From Apostichopus japonicus (Eukaryota; Echinodermata; Holothuroidea; Aspidochirotida; Stichopodidae), in the NCBI RefSeq assembly GCF_037975245.1, contig NC_092563.1, forward strand, positions 21,792,960-21,856,959: a stretch of DNA of 64,000 nucleotides, given 5' to 3'. Positions 24,513 through 37,542 of the stretch are shown piece after piece (position 1 is the first letter of the stretch; each line of letters begins with the position of its first letter). The notes under the pieces were generated by a model. It was not told where the DNA came from and ran no database searches. It saw nothing but the letters and a program-made list of their open reading frames with translations. Made by a program: the position numbers and the translations under genes.

Positions 24513-25836
24513 CAGGGGCGTATCCAGGATTTTCCAATAGGGGGGGGGGCGCCAGGCATGAATGATCGCCGTCCTGGGGGATGGGTCTAAGGGGAGGGGT
24601 GTACAATTTTTGCTTTCGAAGAAGGGCTGAAATGCAAAATGGTGTCATATGCATTGGCGGCGATCCGTACTTCCGAGTGGAGGGGGGGGGGGATATGACC
24701 TTGTTGACTATCTAAGCGTAGCGCCACCATGAGTTGGCGCGAAGCGTACAAGAAAATTTTGGGATTAACAAACCCTCTAGATGGCCGGAAACGGCACTTC
24801 CCGAGGTTTCCAAGCGGCATATACCCAACTTTAAAATAGGGATGTCATGTCCGAAATATCTCATAATCAGGATCCAAAATACTTTTTTTTTTAATTTCGG
24901 GTGTTATTTTGGGAAAATTGCCCCTGTCAATCTTGTTTCAGGCGCAACGTTAGAATGTTCGAGAGCTCTTTTATATTATTCGATGAAGAAAATGGCCTCA
25001 TGCATGCTATTATAGGCCTATACACATGCAATACACAATTACACATAGTTACATTCCTAGGTACCGATTGCTAGGGCATCCAGGTGAAACGTTACCAGGT
25101 GAAACATTACCCTGCTTACATGAGATTCTCAGCTGTTCGAGGGAACATGTACGTGTGTAGGCCTACTATAGGGCCTATATGAATACTATGAGGGTGCATA
25201 TATGTACTATATCAATACCGTGGGCGCAATAATACATTTTGTTGTTATAGGGCCAATGAAGCCTACAGTCAACTATTTTTGCTTTATAAAGACGCTTTAT
25301 TTGAAAAGATCGCACTGCGTTTATGGTAGGCGAGAAATGAAGCTAAAAAAGAGCCGTACATTAACGAAGATGCATAAATGTAGGCATGAAAATATTCTTA
25401 TCCCTGGCATTTGGGGGGGGGATATGGTGCATTACATCCCCTCCACCCATTTTCATGGGGGGATATATCCCCCTTCCCCCCCCCCCCAGGATCGCCGCCC
25501 ATGGCCATATGTGATCCATTTTTCGACCTTAATAATAAGCAACATTTCCAATAAGTATGGACACAAAATGCACAATTTAGTATGGCTGGCATGTCACTTA
25601 GTGTTTATAGTGATTATACAGACACAATTACCATCTATGTTTCTAAAACTATTATGCCGCCGAACTTCGCCAGAACCTTTTTTTGGCAAACAAAAAATAA
25701 AGCATATGGGAGGGGGGGGGGGGTTGAGCGATCACCGACATCTCACATAAAGGTCGTCATCAATTTTTTTTTTTTTTTTTTTGTGACGGCCAATAGGGGG
25801 GCGCGCGCCTGTTGCGCCCCCCTGGATACGCCCCTG
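24513..25836. mobile_element. 1.32-kb DNA transposon with 16-bp TIRs, non-autonomous
   Basis: The ends are CAGGGGCGTATCCAGG and its exact inverted copy. They are flanked by a 6-bp direct repeat CTACTG (24507-24512 and 25837-25842). The allelic site in copy 2, near 34764, lacks the element, giving an empty site reading GTTACTGAATGCAG. Internal open frames (the longest at 25202-25750) do not resemble a transposase. The interior has several G-runs and an internal inverted GGCGGCGATCC pair. The CAGGGGCG end recalls hAT-type termini, but a 6-bp duplication is not typical of hAT, so the superfamily is open. Confidence 0.85.
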
Positions 25837-25842
25837 CTACTG

Positions 25843-28646
25843 AGTACATTGAATATCATGTGTAGCCATATGGGAACCAATTACAGAGCACAATAGCAGC
25901 GATGGAAGACACGTTCTCGTTGCTTTAACTATCTTAGGGTATGGAATTTGGAAAGAGTTTTGTGGCGTGAGTAAATAACAGTTGACAAAGTTGACGAAAA
26001 TTATAGAGGTGGTCGGTGAAACTAGCTAAAGGTTGAAATCCCCCGCCCCCACACTTCTGACCCTCCCATGCATCACACTGACGTATATACACACACATCC
26101 CCTCTTACATGATTCCATCAGTAAAAATACAAAAACAAACTTGAGAGGACGTAGCTACATTGTGCAAAATGTAACATGTTGGTTACCAAATGAGCATAGA
26201 TGAGTGTCACCTAGATGGGCCCATTTTCATGCCAATTACTTTATTGGAGACGGATGGGGTGGGGTCGAAGGAGGGGGGAGAGGATGAAGTCACAAATATT
26301 ACTGTATAGTCTACGTACAAAAAATATATATTCAACGGAGATTGCATTGTTATTTTCATTATGAGCTGCGAAACCCTTTCCTTAGACATTATTTTAGTGG
26401 ACAAGGGGTGGAACCGGGAGATCGACGCTACAATATAGTGTATCGTGTTTGCAGTAGTCTCCTATAAAGATAAGGAGATCCACCAGATTTGCGTTTATGT
26501 TATTTTATTTACGTCATAAGCAACTACAACATCCTTTTTTGTATTGCTTTAATTTCAAACTTCATCGTACATTTTATGAAGTAATTTCAAAGCAAATTAA
26601 AAAAAAAAAAGTAAATTAAAGCAATTTCTACAAATATAAACAAAAACAATGGCTTCCAAAGTAAACAATAAAATTGAACGCCGTATACCCATCCCCTATA
26701 GCCCTACCTCAATCCCACTCATAACACGGACTCTGCATAAATAGACACAACGAAATTATGATTAAATTGCTCAAACTGCAGTCACATGAGCTTCTTGTTT
26801 ATAGATCCTTCCGTTGAGAGTCTGCCTGCATACACCGACAGATATCACACTTAATTGCCATATATTATAGAATCCTAAATTAATCGAAGAAATTGCATTT
26901 TCATTTACTAATTTATACGGTGAGGCGTAGTTAGAGATTATAATGTACCATGACCATGTATTAAATATGCTATTTGTTTCATAATTATGCAATAAAATTA
27001 AACTGAAATATACATCATTGTAAATAACAAATTTCGCAGCATGGTTGCATTTTAATATAGCTGTTTAGTTGATCGATTGCAGCGGTCCAGAGAGCTTGAC
27101 GTTCACATTAACAACTCAGAAACAAAATGAACTTTAATATATATCTTCCACACTAAACGTTATGAATATTGATGATTCGGCTCATTTCACAGCTCTGGCG
27201 ACATTTTAATTAATTAACGAAAGATGATATGGAGTTATCGTAATGCTTAAAAGATTGGATTTATACATACAATTATATATCTTAAAATCTAGAGAAGAGT
27301 TAATATCACTATCAACTTTACCTTTGAGCAGCATTCTAGAAAATGTATGACTTAAAGCAGCATTTTGCGTCCTCTTCTATGGTTTTTCTCAACCTCACTG
27401 ATTCCTCGATGCCATAACGACATACATATCTAGCTTATCTATTCAAATCTTACTTTAAATGGTGGCATAAAAGTCGAAAAATGTACAACTTGCAACTTTG
27501 TTTTTCTCGAAGCAATTAATCGTATAAACCGAAGTAGACAAAAACTCCCCAAGTCCTAAATATCGCTTACGACATTTCAAATGCATTATTGTCATGATGA
27601 GCGTTTTTACTGTCATATTTTATATCAATATTTCAACACTTGTATATCATATGCTGTCATTCTAGCTACATTTGGACTATAATTCACAAAACAGGATAAA
27701 GTAAAGTCCCATGCATGTCTAATAAGGACATTAGTACACATTTATTTTAAGCAAAAGCCAAAAAAACCCGAACATCTGCACCCTGCGAACTTTTACCCAG
27801 ATGAATTAGTATTTTAGTCATTTATCCTGCATGAGAGAGTCAAGATAAACATTAAACTTACCGGTGAAGTTAACTTTCACCTGTTGTCTGACAATGCTGT
27901 TTTATTATTATATGATACATCCCTGACACAGTTGGGAATTATACGGATCCATGTTTAAAGGATAAACTATACTGTTGGATGCTGAGTCAGTCTCGGTTAG
28001 TTGCAAAGCTCTATCCTACCATTTTACTACATCTAGGGAAACAACTTTGTGACGATGCATAATTTAATTAATAAAATGAATAGCTACGAATGAACGTTAT
28101 GTACTACGAGGAATACAGTGACTCGAGCCAGGGAGTTCCTCGACTCGATATGGAGTCACACTGGTACTAGTACTAGCTTAACACGTATACATATGCTGTA
28201 CGACAGTCTCTTCACCCCCTCGCCAAACCTTCCCCCTTACAATTACGTTTTTCATTAGGTAAGGTATGAAAACGATAACACATTCTTTAAGTGATATTTC
28301 ACCTTGTCCAATTTAAAGCCCAGGGACTTTAGCCTCACCAACCCCCTCTCATCGGTCCTGACTACTCCACCTTATTCAATTATCACCAAAGAATAACCAG
28401 ATTATATACATTGACGCCGAGAAACATCCCCCAACTCCCCCATCCCAAACCTGCCAAACACACGCATATACACACACGAGTAATACTATATTCTGACATG
28501 TCCGAAAGCACGCAACTGTCATTCAACGCAGCTCTTATCTCAACTTAAGAGACCTTTGCTTGATATACACACTTATCTTTGCTTTTAATCGAAGCAAATA
28601 ATTTCAGGTGCAGGTTTATATTATCAAAAGCGTATCTTACGATTTC
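25843..28646. other. Non-coding part of copy 1, 3' of TRIM-A
   Basis: AT-rich DNA matching 34765-37542 of copy 2. Short minus-strand frames (such as 26771-26992) recur in copy 2 only because the DNA is duplicated. I see no sign of a gene. Confidence 0.6.
27352..27509 (-). mobile_element. Fragment of the 51.5-kb TIR element family, copy 1 only
   Basis: It starts TTAAAGCAGCATTTTGCG. It is the reverse complement of the right ~160 bp of the element at 51515-52333, sharing TTTCTCAACCTCACTGA, CATAACGACATACATA and GGTGGCATAAAAGTCGA. The corresponding place in copy 2 (about 36262-36277) lacks it. Confidence 0.8.
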
Positions 28647-30062
28647 CTACATTGGATGGTGACAGCGCCCTCTTCTACCGAATGGACGACCATGCCTCAT
28701 CCCACCGTGGCATCCCGACCCTGGAACGAATGGGTGACGAGGATGGTGTGGGTGATGAAGATGGTGTCTTGGTCGGTGATGATGGTGCGGAGGATGGTGC
28801 CATGGCGGTGGAGGTGGGGGATGCCATGCGTGATGATCGATAGTATAGTTGTATTCCTCAGTAGGGGACAGAACGGTTGTAGGTTGTAAAGTTTCACTCA
28901 CTATGGCATCAAGAGTTTCCTCTAAACTTAATTCTTTAGATTCGCCGTTGTTTTGGGTTTCATCTTCATAATGGCCGACGTCAGTGTAGTTTATTTCTTG
29001 AACTGACTCCACTTCGTTGGCGGTAGACACGTGACCATTTGTATCCGGTTGTTCCTGGCTGATATTTGTTGTTTGCGCTGACGAATTACTGTTCTCTTCA
29101 ACTACACTGGCAGGATTCCTCAGTTCACCTATCAAAGTACTAACTTCAGCAGATGGTTCAAATTCAAGGCCTAGCCCATGAAGAGAATCTTCTAGCTCAA
29201 TATTTTCCAACTCGATTCGAAGTTCCTCCAGTTGCGATAACAGATTACTAGTTTTCGGAACGTCCTCGCTATTTTCTGATTTTATAGCTTCTTTGACGGA
29301 CGCTTCAATCTCCTTGAGGCGGGATTTTGTTTCAGCAGCACTGTCCAACACACGATTGATCAGACGCAGTTTCCTTGCTTCCGTCATACGTAATCTACTG
29401 AGCATAGCCGTTTTCTCTGCCGCGATTCTTTCCATTGCCTCGGCGGCACGTTGTGTGATGGCATCTTCCGCAGAAGCGGCTTCGCGTTTTACTCGCTGTG
29501 ACGCTCTCCGCGCTCTGTCCTCTGTTTCGCCGCAGCGCGCGTGCTCCTGAACTGATTCTAGAAGGACGGCTTGAAGTTCAAGAGTCTCGTGGACATCTAA
29601 CTCTGCCTCCGTTGCATCTACTAGGTCGTGACCACTGTGTTTGTTGCTTGTTGTACAAGACATACATTGAAACACTTTACACGTACGGCAGTACATAGAT
29701 AGCCCATTTGTATGCGTAGAGCATCTAGTTTTACTTATCTTCCTGGTTAGCGTCCTTTTAGCTGTGGTTAATGATCCTGATGCATCTTTTGTTTCAATTT
29801 CGCCGAGTTTATCGTGAAGACTTTGGAGCAAGAAATTAGTCGGCAATGCCTTGATACCACCAGGAGGTAACGTGATAGTTGTTCTGCAGATTGGACAGCC
29901 AAATCGTTCACCTTTCTGCTGCGCTGCCATCTTACATTGCTCAAGACAATTCCTACAAAAGCTGTGTATGCAAGGTAACATTTTTGGCTCGCTGTAGGTG
30001 CTTCTGCATACAGCACAGTTCAAAAACTCATCTCCTAGCTCCTTTACAACATTTGACGCCAT
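28647..30062 (-). CDS. TRIM-A: RING, B-box and coiled-coil protein with His/Pro-rich tail
   Basis: A single exon of 471 aa from the ATG at 30062. The frame is open from an ATG at 30125, but MASNVVKELGDEF leads straight into the RING, as in most TRIMs. RING C3HC4: C16, C19, C31, H33, C36, C39, C56, C59. B-box 2: C114, H117, C125, C128, C133, C136, H142, H145. A coiled coil follows at about 155-310, rich in Glu/Ala/Arg. Next is an acidic Ser/Thr/Asn-rich linker, and residues ~418-471 are a tail of Pro and His runs. There is no B30.2, NHL or filamin domain. Known TRIM family members are E3 ubiquitin ligases, often in innate immunity or signalling; that role here is inferred. TRIM-A' at 37.7 kb is its tandem copy and TRIM-B an older paralogue. 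Confidence 0.92.
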   Translation of the reverse strand: MASNVVKELGDEFLNCAVCRSTYSEPKMLPCIHSFCRNCLEQCKMAAQQKGERFGCPICRTTITLPPGGIKALPTNFLLQSLHDKLGEIETKDASGSLTTAKRTLTRKISKTRCSTHTNGLSMYCRTCKVFQCMSCTTSNKHSGHDLVDATEAELDVHETLELQAVLLESVQEHARCGETEDRARRASQRVKREAASAEDAITQRAAEAMERIAAEKTAMLSRLRMTEARKLRLINRVLDSAAETKSRLKEIEASVKEAIKSENSEDVPKTSNLLSQLEELRIELENIELEDSLHGLGLEFEPSAEVSTLIGELRNPASVVEENSNSSAQTTNISQEQPDTNGHVSTANEVESVQEINYTDVGHYEDETQNNGESKELSLEETLDAIVSETLQPTTVLSPTEEYNYTIDHHAWHPPPPPPWHHPPHHHHRPRHHLHHPHHPRHPFVPGSGCHGGMRHGRPFGRRGRCHHPM

Positions 30063-33000
30063 ATTGATAAAATAATGATCAATGCGACCAGATAAGATTT
30101 GTCCGCTATGATGCACTAGGAACAATTGGATGTCACTTATATGTTAGCGCTGTGCGGTCCTAAACTCTTTGCACAGGGTCCGAAGCAAGTCCGGCAGAAG
30201 TTGTTGGTTAAACTGCGGTTCGAGTCACATCAAAGTTATAGCTTGAAGCCGGGCTGATGAATAACCTGTTGCATATTTAAGAGAATGGGTGCTGATTTCT
30301 TCATCATTTCAGCTACAAACTGATGACTAGGCTACAATCTATAAATACCGTCCGGCCGACCGGTCCATAAAAAAATACAGCAAATGTAACAGATATTGTA
30401 GGCCTACCTCTTGTTCGACGTAACGCATTGCATCATTTCACTGTTACAGTTCCAACCAATGTAATCCATTGAGTTGAAATAACAGGTGTCAAACATCTCA
30501 TGAAATTGTAAAATAATGAAACATTTAGTTCACAAAACGCAGATTATATTGGTGTCCGTACACATATGCAGCTGGTTCGAATCTGTGCCCACCGAAAACA
30601 GTTGAGAATATTACCCTACAGCTTGTGTTGTATCAACAGGTGTGCTCGGCATCAGTTTACGAGAAAAAGTCTATACAGAATGTACAACACAACACCACAA
30701 TTACTTTTCATTCATTGTTTACAATACACCAACCTTTGTTCAAGTGCACGCCGGGTGGTTTTCCAGTTGATATCAAGGCCACAGTGCAAACTGTACGTAC
30801 CGTCGGTTCCTTTATATGTCAAGTAAGCTAACTGAACGAGTGATCGACTGGAAGTCTTCTTTTATCTTTCGGTCTTTTGACATTTTCTACTTGATCTGTC
30901 AGGAGGAGATTCCGAAGTTTACTCTTAAGTTCCTATCAACTGACGAAATATCGAGTCTTTACTACCATACATATAAAATGTACCTTTGTAACCTCATGCA
31001 ATATAGGATAGTGTATGGCACGATTCATACATGAGGTAGTTTGTGTGTATGTGTGTGTGGGATTCCGCCTCCGGATTACTCACTTTTCAAGTACAAAAAG
31101 AATTGATTTTGCTTTTGTTGTGATTCGACCGAGTTTGGCTCAGGTGAACTAACTCGCTTTCATTGAACAATGTTTCTATAAACTGTGAAAAGGAGCTTCG
31201 ACAAACTGAGGTGTGACCTTCACTATATAAAGAGATAAATTGATAAAATGTTTAAGTCATCCTTCAAAACAATTCATTTCTGAAATGGGAGGAATTCTTG
31301 GCATTTCTACACAGCTACGTACATGTGTGTCCCGCCATTTAATGCTCTGTAACGCCCTGTGTAGTCACGCCTTTCGCAGAGTGATCGAAGTATGTTTTTT
31401 TTTTGACTGGGTTGTTATGTCATCCTGTGCGATTTGAGGGACTATAAGGCAATACATTGCACAATGTATTGCATGTCAGATACTCGAAAACCGTGCTATA
31501 AACTTTCTTGATCCATTATCTGTTATATCCTCTCGAGGGATCCGTCGATTTTCATACAAGTAGAGAAAACGATACTTCAAGAACTTACCAAAGTAATTGC
31601 AATTTTGGTTTGAAAATACGCTATATGTGTGTAACTGTCAAAATAAATCCATTTATTAACGGTGAAATTTTGGCGTAGCATCACACGTCGTTTGTAATAG
31701 TGGTTTACTGGTTATAAGGACAGGGAAACGTTATTCAGCACCACCCGCATCATAAAAAGGCATCATAAAATATGGATGCAAAGAGACCAGGATCGGAGAG
31801 GACTTCTATGTTAAAAAAATATGAATACAATATGTTTATTGAAAAACTCATATATTTGATATTTATTATTGCAAATTAAGCAGGTTACACAGGCAGCGTG
31901 ATGACAATGATGATTGCGATTAAATCATAGGTGGACAGATAAACTTTCTTGGTTATCAAAACCAAAACTATTTAACAACAAAATTACTACATCACAATTG
32001 AGCTTTTTCTACGACATGGCTTGTTAAATTTTGCGGTTACACAGAAATAAAACGATAAAAAAAAACATACGATAAATAAATTTGAATGGCTTCTGCAAAT
32101 TAAGTAAGATGATTCCCAGCATGTCGTCGTTTCTATCTGACACTAAACATCATATCAGGCATCTGAGTAATTCCATCTTCTTTCCGAGTAATGTTGTTCA
32201 TTAACATAACAACAAATAAACATGAACGTTACCATGGAGTCGTTCCATGGATATAATATGTTCGAATTGTGCAATACTTTGTTTAAATCTAAACAATAAT
32301 GAAACACCGCTCTTGCTGCATTATCTTCGTGATACGGTAAATTTGATAGAAATCCATCGTATCTGCTTAAATATGATACGCATAAAGACCTCTATTTTCA
32401 ACTGGACACGAGGGCTTTAAGTTAACCGAAGTTCGACTCAAGTAAATATGCACAACAAAATCATTGAAACAAACGGATAATTAACACTGTTGATATGTCT
32501 GACCATTGCTCTCATTATAATCCTATGGGAGGTAGGCCTATATAGTTTAGTGTTTGCGTGAATTTCAATATTGGAAATGCCTCTGCATTGTTTTATGAAC
32601 TTATAATGAAAAAGCAGGTCCCTAGCAGCTGTGATAACGTCAAAGTATTTCAATGCAGATTTAATATGACACTGCAATATATGTCCTACCCAACCTATTG
32701 AAATAGATTTAAACATTGTTATTGTATACCTAATAAACATTGACGATTAGAGCGCGTATCTAAATTACAAATCTATTTTTCTATAGCAATAGTTGAAAAA
32801 AAAATAGTTTCCTCGAATATATCAGAGGTGCAAATGTCAGCCAATTGCAAGGGCACTACTTCACTCACTTAAATTTAATGTCATAGCGTGTAGCTCCATC
32901 GTGGTTATACTCAAGGTATGTTCAATTATTCAGTTATATGACTCTTCTTTTTAGAGAGATGGGTGGAGAGAGAAATTTAGAGAGAGAGAGAGGTGGAGAT

Positions 33001-33962
33001 AGTTGTATAACTTCTAGTCTAACCCGTACCACGGCTTGCAAGTTAACCGCACCGGGTATTATGCGTAGACTGATCCACCATGTTCTCATGATATAGTTCG
33101 ATGTATGCTTGCATATAGCTTCGTTTCTTGAGGTATAAAACAAATGAAAGAGCAGTTGGTACATTTTGGCAAGAAAAAAAAAAACGGTACACCGTGCCCA
33201 ATGCGCACCATGAATTTGCAGTTATATTTTACAAATTGAATCAAGGCTATGCCTCACCAGACTTGCACAATGACACATGCACACTGCAGTTGGGTCACTT
33301 AAAATATCACAAAAGGTGATTGTCGAAAAAAATTGTCATCATTATTATGTGCCAAATGTTTGCATGATTCGTACAAACCTAATGCAAATGCATGAGAACA
33401 TATATAACGAAAGCTCCATTTCCCCTTTAAGTATAGCGTATCCATTTTTAACACAATTATCAAGCTATGACTCTCAAACACTGTCTACATCTGATCTCCA
33501 GCTTTACCAAACCTAACAAGTATATAACTTAAAATAAAATTGAAAACTTGACAAATTAGGTAATAAGGCAAATATACTAGGCTTTTAAACAATGTAAGTT
33601 GAATGATTGAGAAAGTAGCCTTATAGGATATAGATTTTTTCAACAACATCCGAATATTAAGAAAGAAAAAGGAGCAAGAACCAACATTTCCTTTGTTAAC
33701 TTTTGGTGGTCCAACAATGAATAATAGGTTAATATAATGACTCAACAATATAAGAAAATTTCCCCTAATTTTGCAAAATGTCTGACGTTGCCAAATAATT
33801 TCTAAATGTTTTCCTGGTTGACAACGTAACCGTTGTACGTGATTATGTAATGATTATGTATAGTGATGAATGATTATTAACCTATAGTATCCAGACAGTA
33901 AGAAATTTACACCGAGAGTATATATCTCTGAGTCGATACAAGCAGTTACTTGTTACATGGTT
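30063..33962. other. Non-coding spacer between TRIM-A and the TRIM-B fragment
   Basis: It holds the TRIM-A 5' flank. A gene-free match to copy 2 (38960-43641) runs throughout, with about 150 bp near 30472-30621 absent from copy 2. I could not identify promoter motifs. Confidence 0.6.
31449..31472. repeat. 11-bp perfect palindrome, copy 1
   Basis: GCAATACATTG and its inverted copy are separated by CA. It is preserved unchanged in copy 2 at 40190-40213 while neighbouring bases differ. Confidence 0.8.
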
Positions 33963-34488
33963 TTATTGTTCCATTGGACTGCAAGGTACAATCCTCCTCG
34001 GGGCAGGAATAGGTGGCAACGGACGATGCTCGACTGGTTTAGGTGGATAAAGACGTTCCATTTTCCGATGAGCTGGCTGAGGCTTAAAATTCTCTTTTGG
34101 AATAGATGTTTTGACTTGTTGAACTTCATCGTCATCGTCGTTCTCACTGTGATTCGGTAGTTCTTCATTCTCTCCTTCGGTCTGTTGATTCAGATCTTCA
34201 GGTATTCTATTGTAATGCGACGGTAACTGATTCAGGTCAGCAACAGTGTGTCTGTATTCCAGTTTTCGTTGACTTGAGGTTTCATCCTTCTCTCTTAGTT
34301 TAACTTCTTCTTTTGCTGCCAAGTTCTCCGATTCAACCGAATTCAATTCTCCAAGGACTGGTCTGACGCTCCCATAAGGAACAAATATGTGATACCAATA
34401 ATAAGAAGAGAACTCTCTAGTCTTAAATTAGCTGTGGTTTTACATTCTTGAACTGCAGGCGCGTGATATGGATCCTCACTTGGGATTT
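33963..34488 (-). pseudogene. TRIM-B 3' fragment (truncated duplicate)
   Basis: It matches the last ~175 codons of TRIM-B (43642-44165), including the Pro-rich end PPKPVEHRPLPPIPAPRR. Homology stops abruptly at TGGGATTT, where the next copy of the block begins, so the RING, B-box and coiled coil are missing. A 2-bp insertion near 34387 relative to TRIM-B (AATATGTGATACC against AATGTGGTACC) also breaks the frame. Only 127 codons stay open from an internal ATG at 34346. Without its own 5' half or promoter it is presumably dead. Confidence 0.9.
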
Positions 34489-37400
34489 GGTGGAGCCAGT
34501 TGATCATGAGTCCCAGCGCGTCGATAGACTTAGTGGTTTGAGGAGGGAAAAACAAAATTTGTCCCCTTTTAAGTCAGAGAATTCAAGTTTAGTTTCACGT
34601 TTCCAGGATATAAATATGACTTTTTATAACCGACCGTATAGAGAATCTAACCCTCTTTTACGAATTCGAATTTTAGAGGCTGGAGAGCATGATATGGGCC
34701 TGGCGTCCGTTCTGGCGAAGGTTCTAAGAAGAGACGAGGGGTGAATTTGAAGGGAGGGGTGGGGTTACTGAATGCAGTGAACACGTGTAGCCATATGGGA
34801 ACTAATATACTGATCACTATAGGCTGCGATAGAAGACACGTTATCGTTGCTTTAACTAACTAATTTGGAAAGAGTTTTGTGGCGTGAGTAAATAACAGTT
34901 GACAAAGTTGACGAAAATTATAGAGGTGGTCGGTGAAACTAGCGCTAAAGGTTGAAATCCCCCGCCCCCATATATACTTCTGACCCTCCCATGCATCACA
35001 CTGGCGTATATACACACAACTCCCCTCTTACATGATTCCATCAGTAAAAATACAAAAACAAACTTGAGAGGACGTATAGCTACATTGTGCAAAATGTAAC
35101 ATGTTGGTTACCAAATGAGCATAGATGAGTGTCACCTAGATGGGCCCATTTTCATGCCAATTACTTTATTGGAGACGGATGGGGTGGGGTCGAAGGAGGG
35201 GGGGAGAGGATGAAGTCACAAATATTACTGTATAGTCTGCGTACAAAACATGTATATTCAACGGAGATTGCACTGTTATTTTCATTATGAGCTGCAAAAC
35301 CATTTTCTTAGACATTATTTTAGTGGACAAGGGGTGGACGCGGGAGATCGACGCTACAATATAGTATATCGTGTATGCAGTAGTCTCCTATAAAGAAAAG
35401 GAGATCCACCAGATTTGCGTTTATGTTATTTTATTTACGTCATAAGCAACTACAACATCCTTTTTTGTATTGCTTTAATTTCAAACTTCATCGTACATTT
35501 TATAAAGTAATTTCAAAGCAAATTAAAAAAAAGGTAAATTAAAGCAATTTCTACAAATATAAACAAAAACAATGGCTTCCAAAGTAAACAATAAAATTGA
35601 ACGCCGTATACCCATTCCCTATAGCCCTACCTCAATCCCACTCATAACACGGACTCTGCATAAATAGACACAACGAAATTATAATTAAATTGCTCAAACT
35701 GCAGTCACATGAGCTTCTTGTTTATAAATCCTTCCGTTGAGAGTCTGCCTGCATACACCGACAGATATCGCACTTAATTGCCATATATTATAGAATCCTA
35801 AATTAATCAAAGAAATTGCATTTTCATTTACTAATTTATACGGTGAGGCGTAGTTAGAGATTATAATGTACCATGAGCATCTATTAAATATGCTATTTGT
35901 TCCATAATTATGCAATAAAATTAAACTGAAATATACATCATTGTAAATAACAAATATCAGTATCGCAGCAGGTTGCATTTTAATATCGCTGTATAGTTGA
36001 TCAATTGCAGCGGTTCAGAGAGCTTGACTTTCACATTAACAACTTAGAAACAAAACAAACTTTAATATATATCTTCCACACTAAACGTTATGAATATTGA
36101 TGTTACGGTTCATTTCACAGCTCTGGCGACATTTTAATTCATTAACGAAAGATGATATGGAGTTATCGTAACGCTTAAAACATTGGATTAATACATAATA
36201 TTATAACTTAAAATCTAGAGAAGAGTTAACATCAATATCAACTTTACCTTAGAGCAGCATTCCAGGAAAAGTAAGGCAATTAATCGTAAACTGAAGTAGA
36301 CAAAAACTCCTCAAAGTCCTAAATCTCGCTTAGCCTACGACATCTCAATGCATAATTTTCATGATGTGCGTTTTCATTGTCATATTTTATATAAACATTT
36401 CAACGCTTGTATATCATATGATGTCCTTCGAGCTTCATTTGGACTAAAATTCACAAAACAGAAGAAAAAAAAGTCCCATGTATGCCAAAATAAGGACATT
36501 TGTACACATTTATTTTAAGCAAAAAGCAACAAAAAATCAAACATAAACAAACAAACATAGCCCGAACATCTACATGTGCACCCTGCGAACTCTTATCCAT
36601 ACGAATTAGTATTTTAATCATTTATCCTGCATGAGAGAGTCAAGATAAACATTAAACTTACCAGTGAATCTAACTTGCACATGTTGTTTGACGGTGTTAT
36701 CATATGTTACATAACTGACACAGTTGGGAATAATACGGATCTTTTTGTAAAGGATGAACTGCAGTGTATACAGAGTTCCTCACATTGATAAACAGACGAC
36801 ATAATAACCCCTCACTGACAAACTTATGTATCATTCCAGGCTTTCGGGTTTACCTGTTTACTGGTGGATGCTGAGTCAGTCTCGGTAAGTTGCAACCCTC
36901 CATCCTACCATCTAACTTGAAACCAATAGGGAAACATCTTTGTGACGATGCAAAATTTAATTAATAAAATGAATAGCTACGAATGCACGTTATGTACTAC
37001 GAGGAATACAGTGACTCGAGCCAGGGAGTTCCTCGACTCGATATGGAGTCACCCTGGTACTGTAGTACTAGCTTAACAGGTACATATGCTGTACGGCAGT
37101 GTCCTCACCCCCTCGCCAAACCTTCCCACTTATAATTACATTTTGCATTAGGTAAGGTATGAAAACGATAACACATTCTTAAGGTGATCTTTCGCCTTGT
37201 CCCATAATAAGCCCAGAAACTGTAGCCTCACCAACCCCCTCTCATCGGTCCTGACTATCCCACCCAATTCAATTATCACTAAAGGATTATAACCAGATGA
37301 TATGCATTGACCCAGAGAAACACCCCCCCCCCCCATCCCAAACCTGCCAAACACACGCATATACACAAACACGAGTAATACTATATTCTGACATGTCCGC

Positions 37401-37542
37401 AAGCACACAACTGTCATTCAACGCAGCCCTTATCTCAACTTAAAGAGACCTTTGTTTGATATACACACTTATCTTTGCTTTTAATCGAAGCAAATAATTT
37501 CAGGTGCAGGTTTATATTATCAATAGCGTATCTTACGATTTC
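34489..37542. other. Non-coding part of copy 2, 3' of TRIM-A'
   Basis: Matches 24231-28646 without the TIR element and the 27.4-kb fragment. A plus-strand frame at 34448-34744 ends in LLRIRILEAGEHDMGLASVL. A similar stretch occurs at 24360-24490 but with an upstream stop, so I do not call a gene. Confidence 0.55.

Larger units (their letters stand above)
24231..34488. repeat. Tandem segmental duplication, copy 1 (10.3 kb)
   Basis: From TGGTGGAGCCAGTTGATC at 24231 the sequence can be followed, nearly base for base, in copy 2 from 34488. Copy 1 holds TRIM-A (28647-30062) and a 3' fragment of TRIM-B (33963-34488). Copy-1-only segments are the TIR element at 24513-25836, the fragment at 27352-27509 and about 150 bp near 30472-30621. 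The right edge is the tandem junction. Confidence 0.95.

Noticed and set aside
25202-25750. 182-codon frame inside the TIR element as a transposase
   Set aside because: Composition follows G/C runs and there is no transposase motif or conserved block.
26771-26992. Short minus-strand frame conserved at 35694-35978
   Set aside because: Conservation is explained by the recent duplication alone; length differs because of a lost stop, and there is no family match.
29293-29698. Plus-strand frames opposite TRIM-A (also 38196-38595 opposite TRIM-A')
   Set aside because: Antisense shadows of the strongly coding coiled-coil region.
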